Positions 1 to 12,539 of a DNA stretch of 64,000 nucleotides are shown piece after piece. The position numbers were made by a program, and so were the translations under genes. The notes beneath the pieces are model-generated. The model was given only the letters and a program-made list of their open reading frames with translations, did no database searches and was not told the DNA's origin. Positions within the stretch are counted from its first letter, which is position 1. Every line of letters starts with the position of its first letter. The stretch is from Haliclona indistincta (lineage: Eukaryota > Porifera > Demospongiae > Haplosclerida > Chalinidae), in the NCBI GenBank assembly GCA_964017065.1, contig OZ024787.1:5219538-5283537 (forward strand), read 5' to 3'.

Positions 1-62
1 CAAATTTCTAGCAACAAACAAGATAATAGGATTGGAATTGTGTGCATAACAATGTTACTCAC

Positions 63-1292
<1,230 letters not shown>

Positions 1293-2381
1293 GCTCGCTG
1301 TAGACCCGTTACGGACTAGATCAGGTAGACTAGGGCTGACAGCTACAATCGAGCACTGGAAGACTCAGATCTAGGCTCTTGTGCTGTCTGGAAAGAGTGC
1401 AGTTCAAAGCGCGAGCAGGTGAGCTTTAGAACAAACCCGTAGTAGTGCATCTAATAAGTGGGCGGGGTAGCACCTGTGTTGACCAATAGAATTCCATTGA
1501 GGGCATTGAGTACACGTGCTGGCCGCGGGAAACCACAGCACAGGATGCCTATGTCCACAGCCGGCCCATCAGGCGCACATGGTATTAGCAGTAGAATTGC
1601 TGTGGTGAGCAAAGTCGCACAGCAGGTGGTGCTGACTCACCCGCAGCTGTAGGACAAATAACTTCCAGATATTACTAGGAAGTATTTACATTCAAATTTG
1701 CTGTAATGATTCAAGTAGCCTTTGACTTGACATGATCAGGTGAAGAAATAGACATAACACCACCCACTGTAAAATCACTGTCAATTGCTACCAAGAAAAC
1801 TTTGCAACAGGTACACTAAGAAACGTATGTCAGTTTTTCAATAAAGTTCAAGAGTTTTGACACGGTTTCTCAATACTTCGTTACTGGAAAAATTGAAACC
1901 ATGCTACTATAGGTCTACTGGATTCAAGTAGTCTGTCAAGTCAGCCATTCTACCAGTCAGTGACTGCTACTAATCTTGCAATATGATCGGCCTAGCTCAA
2001 CCTAAATCATAAGACACCTATTACATACAGTATTGACCTAACTGCTTGTCAACTACACACTGCCCAGTGAAGTAATTGTGACCTAGCACATTGGTTCATA
2101 TTATGTCCTATGTACTGTGTATGCAGTATAGTATATTGTATGGTTACCATAGAAACACAACAGGAAGCTCTATCAAATACCCAGCTATAGAGTGCAAAGG
2201 TGGTCTAGCAACATCACTATAGTTGCAGTGAGCAAGTGAAACAACAGACGTTGCTTAGAAGAGTTCCCAAAGGGAAGTGGTTAACCACACAATACAAACT
2301 CACCAATAGAAACTGTACAGCTACAATAACTGCATGGCTTATAATTACTAGTGAATAGTATCCTGATATCTCAGTCAAGTT
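1293..2381. other. Intergenic stretch, no gene recognised
   Basis: Upstream of the SH3 gene. It contains stops in all frames apart from short chance frames, and no recognisable domain or strong repeat. The promoter of the SH3 gene should lie near 1293-1450. Confidence 0.5.
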
Positions 2382-2717
2382 ATGGCTTCCTCTTTTGAAC
2401 ATGAAGACTTGAAGAAGCAGTTCTGTGAAGAAGTAGTTTATAATTTAATTTTGATCACAGTTGTCATTCTTGACAAGAAAAGCATGTATCTCATGCCTCT
2501 TCACATACAAAGGTTTTATTACTTTTCTCTTGAGTATAAAGCGTCACCTCGCTTGCAGTCAATCAAGTCTCTGGTATTTATTCACACAATAAAGCATGAT
2601 CAAAGACCAAAAGGCATTAATGCTACACACTTTACAGTCTACACTCTACGCTCTACACTTGCAAGAAGTAAAAAAAATCACAAGTTTGTTTTCAACTCAG
2701 TGCAGCCGCTGTGTTGA
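2382..2717 (+). CDS. Small hypothetical ORF (111 codons)
   Basis: The frame opens with ATG at 2382 (MASSFEHEDLKKQF) and runs to a stop at 2715-2717. No domain, signal peptide or transmembrane segment is recognised. The first 20 residues look protein-like, but the rest is rich in residues typical of random AT-rich DNA. A GTTTAT sequence near codon 19 could be a weak splice donor, so this may be only a first exon or not coding at all. Confidence 0.2.
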   Translation: MASSFEHEDLKKQFCEEVVYNLILITVVILDKKSMYLMPLHIQRFYYFSLEYKASPRLQSIKSLVFIHTIKHDQRPKGINATHFTVYTLRSTLARSKKNHKFVFNSVQPLC

Positions 2718-2913
2718 ATCACACTTGTTTTTATGTAAAATTACATGAAAAAAACTGGGTGTTGTTTTTCACAATGACATGTTCAGTTTTAGTCACTTAA
2801 AGTCACACTTGGTGTCACTTGCGATGAAAAAAATTACACAAAGCAGACACAAAGTATGAAAAAATAAAACAGTGTTGCATTATTGATAAGGTGTAAAACG
2901 ATTGTCTGAATTA

Positions 2914-3690
2914 CTAAGAGACAAATCGATAGAATACATAAGCAAGTCCGTGAGCTAGTAGACTGCCGAAGACAACCTGACTGAAAGTGCTGGTCAACAA
3001 ACTGCGAAGAGAGAAACCAGACAACCAGTTCTGACGCCCGCTGCGTTCACTGGCTTGAGTCAGTATGTTAGTAGTTACTGTTAGTTTTCTGAGAGTAGCT
3101 CGCTGTTCGTAAGTCATCTCTTGCTCAATGAGCTCGAAATAAGTGAAGACAAAATTCTTGCTGTACTCCAAACAATCACTCTCTAGCAGAAAATAGCTCT
3201 TATCAGCTATCATCGCCATTATCACATCAAGGCCTTTTAGGGACAAAGTCAAAGTTCCTATGTACAGACACACGTCAAACTCAGGTCGTTTTCCCGCCGA
3301 AAGAAACAATTCGTCCGGTTGCACAGCGTAGGAGTCTCCACTGACAACCACGTGGTACCTACGAATAACAGCGTTCTCAGCAAGGCTTCCAGCAGATATA
3401 TCGTAGGCTGTGACGAATTCTTGATCGAGCATGTCCAATCGGTTCAAGTGGCGGTCTTGAACTGCCCAGATGGACGCATGCACGTTGTGTACCACCAAAA
3501 AGAACACCCAGTTTACTTCTCGTTCACTGCTCACGTTGGGATGACTCTGCAGACCGTCATACTTTCCACTCAACACATCCCAAGCGATGTCCATTATTTC
3601 CGAATCGAAATTCGACTTAATAGTCGCATTTTGATTTAAGCCTAGCTTCTCTTCGAGTCTTCTCTTTCTGAGTTGCTGTTGGACAGCCAT
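2914..3690 (-). CDS. Uncharacterised single-exon protein, 258 aa
   Basis: An uninterrupted minus-strand frame with ATG at 3690-3688. The N-terminus is basic (KRRLEEKLG). The middle has hydrophobic strands (VNWVFFLVVHNVHASIWAV), a histidine in RRYHVVVSGD and a conserved-looking cysteine in ESDCLEYSKNF. The last 25 residues (GSLLAHGLAYVFYRF) are hydrophobic and could be a C-terminal membrane anchor. A His followed much later by a Cys in a D-C-x-x-[FY] context recalls NlpC/P60, LRAT and PPPDE-type thiol hydrolase folds, but the resemblance is weak and no function is assigned. The codon pattern and the lack of internal stops over 777 bases make it a credible gene. It is divergent from the SH3 gene and lies upstream of the fibrinogen-like cluster. 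Confidence 0.7.
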   Translation of the reverse strand: MAVQQQLRKRRLEEKLGLNQNATIKSNFDSEIMDIAWDVLSGKYDGLQSHPNVSSEREVNWVFFLVVHNVHASIWAVQDRHLNRLDMLDQEFVTAYDISAGSLAENAVIRRYHVVVSGDSYAVQPDELFLSAGKRPEFDVCLYIGTLTLSLKGLDVIMAMIADKSYFLLESDCLEYSKNFVFTYFELIEQEMTYEQRATLRKLTVTTNILTQASERSGRQNWLSGFSLRSLLTSTFSQVVFGSLLAHGLAYVFYRFVS

Positions 3691-4544
3691 TTCTCCTCGC
3701 TCAATTTTGCTGATTATGTGAAAATTGGCAAAGATAAGCGATAGTTACCGGGAAAGGTTACACGTGACATGCTAATGAATAATGAATATTATTACCTCCG
3801 CAAATGTACTGATGGTACAAATTACTGACAAGACATGAGATAGCACAGTGTACTACAGTTACTTTTCATTATTGATACCAGTGATGTTCATCTCACCCCT
3901 AAGTACATGTATTGTCATTCATTCATTTTGTACAGCCTTAGACCAAGAGTTGTCATCAGTGATGGTTCCAGCATTGGGCGCAGGTATTTTGACGAGTACT
4001 ATATTTATGCAGAATTGATATTCATCACCTTGGCTAGCTTGTTTGGCTACTATTGAGTGACGGCCATTTTAGGCTCTTCGTGATAATTATAGCTAACAAC
4101 TACATGTAACTAAGAGTAGCTCATGAAATTATGAAGTGGATGGCAAGACATTGAGCAAATCAAGATAGTACAAGTACTACTGAAATCTACTGTACTCTAT
4201 AGAGCTAGCACACTACTGATTTCGATTACACAACAGCATACAATATTCAAAGTTTATTTGGAGACAGGACTGAACTATAAGTTTCCAGACTTTATGATAC
4301 AATGCCCTTCCACTCACTTTCACGATAATTTATTTCCAACTTGTAAACTTTGACCATTCAGTACTGCTTCCTCTGTCACTGCAACAATGATTCTAGCTTC
4401 GTCTTGTATTAACCTTCATGCTGTACTTCTTCTAGCATCATCTCTTCTGTATTGTCTGAAAAATTTTAAATAAATACTGAGGTACGCACCGACAACAGGT
4501 TTACTTACATGAAAAATTATTGACTGCTCTCCCTGTTTCTATTA
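3691..4544. other. Spacer between the 258-aa gene and the secreted-protein cluster
   Basis: AT-rich, no open frame above 60 codons, no clear repeat. The promoter of the 2914-3690 gene is expected at its left side. Confidence 0.5.
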
Positions 4545-4846
4545 AGTCAGCTCATTCTCTGTCATATTTGAAGTCTCTCCTCTGTTCATCATAATAATTA
4601 TAATCATTATAATATAATGTTGCTATCCACATTTCTAAAAAAAATTAATATAGACTGCTGATATTCACAACAATTATAATGAGTTTCACAAGCATGCGTT
4701 GTGCAATTCATTATAACAAACCCCTTAGAAACAAATTCAATGCGAAATACAATGCATTTTTCGCTATGTTTCTCAGCTATGAATACATGAAGCAGGGTGC
4801 ACTAGCGAGGGCGAGGCTGCACGTTATTCAGTGTTTGTAAACAACT
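4545..4846 (+). promoter_or_regulatory. Conserved upstream block of secreted-protein copy 1
   Basis: The segment before the ATG is repeated before copy 2 (7800-8051) and partly before copy 4 (about 16380-16521). Shared blocks are AACAAATTCAATGC, CTATGAATACAT, GCGAGGGCGAGG and GTTTGTAAACAA just before the start codon. Conservation in three copies suggests a common promoter and 5' UTR, or simply that the duplication unit includes this DNA. No clear TATA box was identified. Confidence 0.5.
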
Positions 4847-5900
4847 ATGGCTATGATACTACTTAGAGTATTTCTTCAGCTCGTGTTCCTGGTTGGGGTG
4901 CTTGGTCAACCAGCGGTAACTCCAGCTCAGTTACCTCAAGAGTCAGCGACTAATCCGGCTGCAGACCCAGATGGCTGTGATCAAGGATCTCTAAATATCC
5001 ACGTCCAATCTATAGCAAGCGAGCTACCATCATCTTTGTCTATGTGGTGGAGCCTTGGATAGCCTCAATGCTGTACTTCGAGGCAGGAATATGTCCAACC
5101 CAGCCAATTCCTGCAACGAAATTTACATGCTTGCTCCCAGTAACAGTCCCTCGGGTAACTATTGGCTTAGAAATCAGAATGGTGACAGCATCAATGTCTA
5201 CTGTGACATGGATATAACGTGTGGTTGCAGCAGTGACGTTGGATGGCGGAGAATATCTATCTTTAATATGACAGATTCCAATACCAATTGTCCATCAGGA
5301 TGGCAGCTCCGGCAAGCTCAAGGAAAACGTGCATGTGGTAGAACTTTAAACGGCTTTGGATTCAATGCAAGAAAATTCGACATCGAACAAGTTCCGTATC
5401 AGAAAGTGTGTGGAAAGATAATAGGATATCTATACGGATCACCAGATGCTTTTAACCGTTGGGGTGCTCAACAATGGAGGACTGTTCAACATGTCTACTT
5501 TGATGGAATCGATGTTGTCCGTGGTACTTTTGATGAATCCACAGCTACAATCGACTACTCTCACATATGGTCAAATGCAGCCTCCTGGAATGACTTAAAC
5601 GACTTCTGTCCATGTGCAACTAGTTCAAACAGGCCAGTGCCTACATTTGTAGGCAACAATTATTACTGTGAAGGAGGCCTAAATGGTGGTAGTTGGACAC
5701 CTACATTGAAACCTGCTGACCCTCTATGGGATGGTATGCTGTGTCGTGGCGTAGAAGCTCCTTGCTGTGCAGGAGCTCCACAATTTTGTAGGAATTTGAA
5801 CACTGAGACCTTCGAAGATCTGTATATACGGCTGATGTGTGACAGTAACTTTAATGATGAAGATGTAACAGTGCACTATTATGAGCTGTATGTTCAGTAA
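4847..5900 (+). pseudogene. Secreted fibrinogen-like cysteine-rich protein, copy 1, frameshifted
   Basis: This is the first member of the tandem family. The first frame (4847-5062) gives the signal peptide and N-terminal linker, then runs to LSMWWSLG and stops. The rest of the protein continues from about 5055 in another frame to the TAA at 5898-5900. Compared with copies 3 and 4, the segment TCTAGTGGTGG is TCTATGTGG here, two bases shorter, at about 5040-5046. Everything downstream is intact and very similar to copy 2, including all cysteines and the EDVTVHYYELYVQ end. It is therefore either a recent pseudogene or an assembly error at one point. A possible polyadenylation signal AATAAA is at 6143-6148. 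Confidence 0.88.
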
Positions 5901-7799
5901 CCATTAACATAGACCTTATTACTGTATGTGTGTGTGATGTGCTACTTGTAGATGGTGTATTCCCTTTGTTGTTTAAAAATTATGAATTACCATGTAAGAT
6001 TAGATCAATGAGGTATCAAGTTCATTATTGCTACATGTATGCTCACATGCAACTTCTGCTTCTTGCATACTGATTCCATGTGTTGCAAAATGGTTCAGAT
6101 ACTTTCTTGTAATTTTACTGTACAGCAAGCACACACAATTGCAATAAAATGTTAATCCAGAACAAAAAATTAGACTTTTAAAAGGGATATAGGAGGCTTG
6201 TGTAGTTCATTAGATAAAGAACAACACTTAATACAGAGTAGGGTGTCACGGCAAGGTAAGGACCGGAGCCAGCAGTGAATAATATGCAGCATCAATGAAT
6301 AGGAGATACACTATAGTGCGTTTACACTAGCGACTTTAGAACTGGACCAGATTAGCTTAGTTTTATTTTCAAATTTTATATTAATAGAGAGACTAGTACT
6401 TGGGAAGTGCCAATTGTTGTACTACTATCAACCTTTAAAAATAAAATTACAACAGTCTGGCACAGTTCTGAAGTTGCTAGTGCATGTAACACACTTAGCC
6501 TCGAACCAGGCCTCGAACCACATTACATTAAACCTCGAACCACATTAAAAGAGCCCACACTATAATATATGTAGAAGAAGAAACAGGGCAAGGAATAACA
6601 GTGTGCATGATCCAGCTATAGTAATGATATGTAAATATAGAATTCAAGTGATCAAAATACATATTGACTATAAAAAACTCCATGCAGTTGTGAGTAAGGT
6701 ACCTACATGCACATAGAAACTTCTGCAGATGGATATGAGTCCCCATACTTGGTAACCTATGATGGAGATTTATAAACAGGTGAACCATAATTCTAAGGTG
6801 ATAGCCTACTCTACTCTACTCTTCTTAGAACAAAATGCAGAGAGGGGTGGAGTCTGCATGGGACAAATGAAGCAATAATATAATGATAATTTATGCTAAT
6901 CTGAGCATAACTTTATCTTTTAATTTTACTTTCCTGTTGGTGAGAGCGAGGCTCCGTGAAAACTTTTTTTATAACTGTAACAACAAACACTGATCTATTG
7001 GTATGCTACTGTATTTTGTGCTTTATCATGAAGTGTAGCTGTCATGATCTGTGATAAACGCATAATAACCGTGAGTGTTTTCTCTCACTGTACATCAGCC
7101 ATGATTGCTCTGAATCTAATATAAACCACCAACTGTCCAGTCAGCACGAGCTCAGTGTCAGACTGTCAACAATTAACTGCAAAGATCCTCATCAAAAATA
7201 AGCTACCATCAAGTGCAGAATGTTTTGAGTCTCACAACTTAGTCAACTAGCTAGTGAAACAGTACCTGAACATGTATAGCATCACACACTGCTACAGTAC
7301 ATGTAAACATGCAGCATGTAAGCGTTTGTGAAGCATCACACCAGTAGAATTAAAGAAAAAATAAACTGAAACAGATTATCATTAAAGTTCTACCTTTATA
7401 TCAGCTTTCGAAACCTACCAATTCAGTTGTATTTCAAGGAGTTATTATAATTTTTGCTTGTAGGTCTCTCACTGTTATCTATAACTATATCGGAGAAGAG
7501 ACAATGAAGATGACAATGTATAGTACTAGAAAAGTACTAATGACATGTGATTATGTACCTAAGTTAAATTTTAATTATTAATACTCTGAAAATCCAATGA
7601 ATATCCACAGAAACGTGGTTTCAGCAACCGGCATGCTCTGCTAAAAAGTTTTTCAGACAAGTAGGCGTGTTTTTGTCGCGCATCTGTCGGTCCTTCCCAG
7701 TAAGCCGTCTCGCTAAAACTTGGTATACAAGCAGTACTTCCAGTCGTGTTGTTATGCAGCTAACGATGCGTTCGTAGCTGCTTTAAATACATCTTTGAT
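5901..7799. other. Spacer between copies 1 and 2, part of the tandem duplication unit
   Basis: Contains the 3' flank of copy 1, which resembles the flank of copy 2 (5925-6180 against 9118-9390), the MITE at 6313-6497, a short array of CCTCGAACCA units (6499-6550), and a block at 7395-7620 (starting GCTTTCGAAACC) that recurs after copy 2 at 9418-9655. No gene was found in it. Confidence 0.6.
6313..6497. mobile_element. MITE with about 30-bp terminal inverted repeats
   Basis: The left end (AGTGCGTTTACACTAGCGAC then TTTAGAACTGGACCAGA) is matched by the reverse complement of the right end (AGTGTGTTACATGCACTAGC then AACTTCAGAACTGTGCCAGA). TA dinucleotides flank both ends. It is non-coding and 185 bp, and its superfamily is not determined. 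Confidence 0.65.
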
Positions 7800-8051
7800 A
7801 AGTCAGCTCATTCTCTCTCATATTTGAATCGAGTTTCTTCTCTGTTCCTCATGCATATACATGTAATTAGCACTGGTTGCTATATATAGACTACTGATAT
7901 TCACAACAATACAAACCCCTTGCAAACAAATTCAATGCAGTTAGTCTATACGATGCATTTTTTCACAGCTAAGTTTTTCAGCTATGAATACATGAAGCAG
8001 GTTGCACTTGCGAGGGCGAGGCTGGACATTCTCCAGTGTTTGTAAACAACT

Positions 8052-9107
8052 ATGACTATGATACTATTTAGAGTATTTCTTCAGCTAGTGTTCCTGGTTG
8101 GGGTGCTTGGTCAACCAGCGGTAACTCCAGCTCAGTTACCTCAAGAGTCAGCGACTAATCCAGCTACAGACCCAGATGGCTGTGATCAAGGATCTCTAAA
8201 TATCCACGTCCAATCTATAGCAAGCAATATACCAGCATCTCTGTCTAGTGATGGCGGAGCCTTGGATAGCCTCAATGCTGTACTTCGAGGCAGGAATATG
8301 TCCAACCCAGCCAACTCCTGCAACGAAATTTACATGCTTGCTCCCAGTAACAGTCCCTCGGGTAACTATTGGCTTAGAAATCAGAATGGTGACAGCATCA
8401 GTGTCTACTGTGACATGAATATAACGTGCGGTTGCAGCAGTGACGTTGGATGGAGGAGAATATCTATCTTTGATATGTCAGATCCCAATACCAATTGTCC
8501 ATCAGGATGGCAGCTCCGGCAAGCTCAAGGAAAACGTGCATGTGGCAAAACTACAAACGGCTTTGGATTCAATGCAAGAAAATTAGACATCGAAAAAGTT
8601 CCATATCAGAAAGTGTGTGGAAAGATAATAGGATATCTATACGGATCACCAGATGCTTTTAACCGTTGGGGTGCTCAACAATATAGGACAGTACAAGATG
8701 TCTACTTTGATGGAATTGATGTTGTCCGTGGTACTTTTGATGAATCCACAGCTACAATCGACTACTCTCACATATGGTCAAATGCAGCCACTTTTAGTGA
8801 CTTAAGCGACTTCTGTCCATGTTCAACTAGTTCAAGCAGGCCAGTGCCTACATTTGTAGGCAACAATTATTACTGTGAAGGAGGCCAAAATGGTGGTAGT
8901 TGGACACCTACATTGAAACCTGCTGACCCTCTATGGGATGGTATGCTGTGTCGTGATGTAGAAGCTCCTTGCTGTGCAGGAGCTCCACAATTTTGTAGGA
9001 ATTTGAACACTGAGACCTTCGAAGATCTGTATATACGGCTGATGTGTGACAGTAACTTAAATGATGAAGATGTAACAGTGCACTATTATGAACTGTATGT
9101 TCAGTAA
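8052..9107 (+). CDS. Secreted fibrinogen-like cysteine-rich protein, copy 2 (351 aa)
   Basis: Intact single-exon gene starting at ATG 8052. Residues 1-20 are a clear signal peptide (FLQLVFLVGVLG). Residues 21-45 are a Pro/Gln-rich linker. Residues 90-135 (CNEIYMLAPSNSPSGNYWL, then VYCDM and CGCSSDVGWRR) match the start of fibrinogen C-terminal-related domains: the C..I, GNYWL and VYCDM/GGW-like motifs. The remainder lacks the usual fibrinogen end. It has its own signature: CGKIIGYLYGSPDAF (189-203), DYSHIW, FCPC, FVGNNYYCEGG, DPLWDGMLC, APCCAGAPQFC and a C-terminal HYYELYVQ. Similar architectures are known to me from uncharacterised secreted proteins of cnidarians, sponges and lancelets. A lectin-like, adhesive or matrix role is inference only. 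NMS and NIT are possible glycosylation sites. Confidence 0.93.
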   Translation: MTMILFRVFLQLVFLVGVLGQPAVTPAQLPQESATNPATDPDGCDQGSLNIHVQSIASNIPASLSSDGGALDSLNAVLRGRNMSNPANSCNEIYMLAPSNSPSGNYWLRNQNGDSISVYCDMNITCGCSSDVGWRRISIFDMSDPNTNCPSGWQLRQAQGKRACGKTTNGFGFNARKLDIEKVPYQKVCGKIIGYLYGSPDAFNRWGAQQYRTVQDVYFDGIDVVRGTFDESTATIDYSHIWSNAATFSDLSDFCPCSTSSSRPVPTFVGNNYYCEGGQNGGSWTPTLKPADPLWDGMLCRDVEAPCCAGAPQFCRNLNTETFEDLYIRLMCDSNLNDEDVTVHYYELYVQ

Positions 9108-9927
9108 ACATTAATAATAGTGTATGTGTGTGTGATGTGCTACTTGTACATGGTGTATTCCCTTTGTTGTTTAAAAATTATGAATTACTATGTAACATTA
9201 GATCAATGAGGTATCAAGTTCATTTTTTGCTACATGTTGTATGCTCACAGTAATACAACTTCTGCTCTTGCATACAGACTCCATGTGTTGCAAAACGGCT
9301 CAGCAAATGGCTCAGATACTTTCTTTGTAATTTTGCTGTACAGCAAGCACACACAATTGTGATAAAATGGTAATCCAGAATGACTTTTAAAGGGATAGGA
9401 GGTTCATGCAGTTCATGGCTTTCGAAACCCACCAATTCAGTTGTATTTTAAGGAGTTATTATAAATGTTGCATGTATAGGTCTCTCACTGATATCTATAA
9501 CTATCAGAGAAGAGACATAATGAAGATAATGTATAGTAAGACAATGAAGATAATGTACAGTACTAGAAAAATACTAATGACATGAGATTATGTACCTAAT
9601 TTAAACTATATTATGCAAAATCAATACTCTGAAAAATCCAATGAATATCCTCAACTGAAGTTCTAATAGTGAATGAATTTTTTCTAAACTCATAGTAAAG
9701 GTTTCTTAAAGGAAGTTGCTTAGTCACACTATACTGACAATGACGGTTATGGAACACATGGCGTCTTAGTGTGTGGAAGCAACTGCATTCGTCATATTAC
9801 TATGAGCAAAGCTAAAGTCCACCTTGAATCCACATGCAAATTCCATTGTAACAGTCACAGCAAACTAAAAATAATTATAATAATTATTAATAAAATTATT
9901 GCAAACAATAAGGGAATATACCATTGT
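9108..9927. other. 3' flank and spacer after copy 2
   Basis: Carries sequence homologous to the spacer after copy 1 (see 5901-7799), with a small internal duplication of the GACAATGAAGATAATGTA motif at about 9511-9560. No gene was found. Confidence 0.5.
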
Positions 9928-10483
9928 TTATTTAACATACAGTTCATAATAATGTACCGTCACATCTTCATCATTAAAGCCTTGATTAGTCATCGGTCTC
10001 ATGTACAAGTCATTCACAGTTGTACGTAGTACTAAATTCCTGCAAAATTGTGGAGATCCTGCACAACAAGGAGATTCTACGCTAGTACACCTCATATCAT
10101 CCCATAGAGGGTCAGCAGGTTATAGTGTCGAAAGCTGACCTGGCATTGTAAGTTACACCGCCTTCGCAGTAATAATTGCTACCTACAAATGTAGGCACTG
10201 GCCTGTTTGAACTAGTTGCACTTGGACAGAAGTTGGATACATCACAATAGGTTCCTGCATTTGACCATAAATTATGTGAGAGTAGTCGATTGTTGTAGAT
10301 GTGGAATCATCAAAAGTACCACGGACAACATCGATTCCATCAAAGTAGACATCTTCTACTGTCCTATATTGTTGACTACCCCAACGGTTAAAAGCATACA
10401 TGGTGATCCGTACAGATATCTTATTATTTTCCAGATACTTTCTGATACGGAACTTGTTCAATGTCGAATTTTCTTGCATTGAA
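9928..10483 (-). pseudogene. Inverted, truncated copy of the secreted fibrinogen-like gene
   Basis: Read on the minus strand, the copy begins inside the gene at FNARKFDIEQVPYQKV (near residue 172 of copy 2) and runs to YELYVK and a stop at 9928-9930. It lacks the signal peptide and the whole N-terminal half. Several indels break the frame, for example after YAFNRWGSQQYRTVEDVYFD and after TIDYSHI, where translation switches frame. It is the only member of the cluster in this orientation. Its substitutions resemble copies 3 and 4 (GSQQ) more than copies 1 and 2 (GAQQ). Confidence 0.9.
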
Positions 10484-10522
10484 TATGTGCCTGTACATTC
10501 TTATGAACTGTATGTTCAATAA
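10481..10522 (+). pseudogene. Plus-strand 3' tail remnant of the same family
   Basis: Directly abutting the inverted copy, the plus strand reads VPVHSYELYVQ and then TAA, the usual C-terminus of the family. It is only about 40 bp, so it is the remains of a plus-strand copy whose body was lost or replaced by the inverted segment. Confidence 0.75.
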
Positions 10523-11161
10523 ACAATGATTCATTTGTTCATAGATGGTTTGTCCCCTTTGTTGTTAGCAATATTTATATTTTTAGGCAGCTGCAACTAT
10601 TACAACAGAATTTGTATGTGGGTTAAACTTCAGGATTGGACTGGTGGAATTTTGCTCGTAGCTCTGAAGAGTTCCTAAAATATTATTCATTACATGACTA
10701 TTGGAACTTAATTTAAGTTATGGAGTATTCAATGAATTATTTTTCATCATTTTTTGTGATTTTACACATCGTGTTTCAGTGAGGATAGTTTCTCTAGTAA
10801 AGCCATCTTCATGTTCCTCCTTGTCTCTTTGTTTTTCTCTGATAGTTATAATTATCAGTTAGGGGCCTGATGCAGCTAAAATTAATAATGATCTTTTATA
10901 ATCATAGCTGGAAAAGAAATTCTGACAGCTTAAATTTGAATTGCACTTTGCATAGCATGAGTGCGGCTGCTACGATAAACAATGATGCTTTCTGAAGCAT
11001 TTCTTTTGACACTAGCAGCATGCGGCAGTTAGCCACGCCTGACTGAAGTAATATTATTAACCCTCAGCGTATGCGCGAGGGAGGGTTATTATTCATAGGC
11101 TATGTGATGTAATAATAATTAATTAATACAATGACGAAAAGGCGTGGCTGCTATAGTAAAC
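10523..11161. other. Spacer upstream of copy 3
   Basis: AT-rich and without an open frame of note. It does not share the upstream block seen before copies 1, 2 and 4, apart from a GCGCGAGGG motif near 11070, so copy 3 may be regulated differently. Confidence 0.45.
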
Positions 11162-12208
11162 ATGAAGATGCTGCTAGTATTTCTTCAGCTCGTGTTCCTG
11201 ATCAGGGTGCTTGGTCAGCCTGCAATAACTCCAGCTCAGTTACCTCAACAGTCGGGAAATAATCCAGCTGTTGACCCAGATGGCTGCGATGAAGGATCTC
11301 TGGATATCCACGTTCAATCGATAACAAGCGAGCTACCATCATCTCTGTCTAGTGGTGGCGGAGCCTTGGATAGCCTCAATGCTGTACTTCGAGGCAGGAA
11401 TATGTCCAACCCAGCAAATTCCTGCAACGAAATTTACATGATTGATCCCAGTAACAGTCCCTCGGGTAACTATTGGCTTAGAAATCAGAATGGTGACAGC
11501 ATCAGTGTCTACTGTGACATGAATATAACGTGCGGTTGCAGCAGTGACGTTGGATGGAGGAGAATATCTATCTTTGATATGTCAGATCCCAATACCAATT
11601 GTCCATCTGGATGGCAGCTCCGGCAAGCTCAAGGAAAACGTGCATGTGGTAGAACTACAAACGGCTTTGGATTCAATGCAAGAAAATTAGACATCGAACA
11701 AGTTCCGTATCAGAAAGTGTGTGGAAAGATAATAGGATATCTATACGGATCACCAGATGCTTTTAACCGTTGGGGTAGTCAACAATGGAGGACTGTTCAA
11801 AATGTCTACTTTGATGGAATCGATGTTGTCCGTGGTACTTTTGATGAATCCACAGCTACAATCGACTACTCTCACATATGGTCAAATGCAGCCACCTCTA
11901 ATGACTATGGTGATTTTTGTCCATGTGCAACTAGTTCAAACAGGCCAGTGCCTACATTTGTAGGTAACAACTATTATTGTGAAGGTGGTGAAATTGGTAG
12001 TTGGACACCTACATTGAAACCTGCTGACCCTCTATGGGATGGCATGACATGTCGTGCTGTAGAAGCTCCTTGCTGTGCAGGAGCTCCACAATTTTGTAGG
12101 AATTTGAATACTGCTACTATCGAAGATCTGTATATACGGCTGATGTGTGATGGCAACTTTAATGACGAAGATGCGCCTGTACATTATTATGAACTGTATG
12201 TTCAGTAA
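11162..12208 (+). CDS. Secreted fibrinogen-like cysteine-rich protein, copy 3 (348 aa)
   Basis: Intact. The open frame reaches upstream to a GTG at 11144, but the first ATG is at 11162, and starting there gives a typical signal peptide (MKMLLVFLQLVFLIRVLGQ). The fibrinogen-like segment, the CGKIIGYLYGSPDAF motif and the cysteine-rich C-terminal part are all present. It has GSQQWRTVQNV as in copy 4, a shorter loop (CEGGEIGSWTP) than copy 2, and the end reads EDAPVHYYELYVQ. It ends with TAA at 12206-12208, and AATAAA about 115 bases further on (12326) may be the polyadenylation signal. Confidence 0.93.
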   Translation: MKMLLVFLQLVFLIRVLGQPAITPAQLPQQSGNNPAVDPDGCDEGSLDIHVQSITSELPSSLSSGGGALDSLNAVLRGRNMSNPANSCNEIYMIDPSNSPSGNYWLRNQNGDSISVYCDMNITCGCSSDVGWRRISIFDMSDPNTNCPSGWQLRQAQGKRACGRTTNGFGFNARKLDIEQVPYQKVCGKIIGYLYGSPDAFNRWGSQQWRTVQNVYFDGIDVVRGTFDESTATIDYSHIWSNAATSNDYGDFCPCATSSNRPVPTFVGNNYYCEGGEIGSWTPTLKPADPLWDGMTCRAVEAPCCAGAPQFCRNLNTATIEDLYIRLMCDGNFNDEDAPVHYYELYVQ

Positions 12209-12539
12209 GCTGAAACCATTAGTATAACGATTTATTTATAAAGCAGCACTTGTCAGTTGATGAGTTTGCAATGCTGTTGATACATGCGGGTCTAGGCTTG
12301 TCCTTTGTGTACTGCTCTACTAAACAATAAATATCTGTCACTTTGCATGGAAAACAGATTTAGTGCTGTGTGCAAGTGCGTGGTCCTTTATGAAAATTTC
12401 CCACTATAACCCACAAGCCCACTCACAGTTGATTTTTGTTCCTAAAACGCCTGTCTGCAAACCTGATATTACAAGTATTGTGTGTTCATAATAAAGTGCA
12501 ATGTGGCAAATGCTTGTGATGCAAGGTCCATGTATGTAC
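12209..12539. other. 3' flank of copy 3
   Basis: Untranslated flank with AATAAA near 12326. No other structure is evident. Confidence 0.4.
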
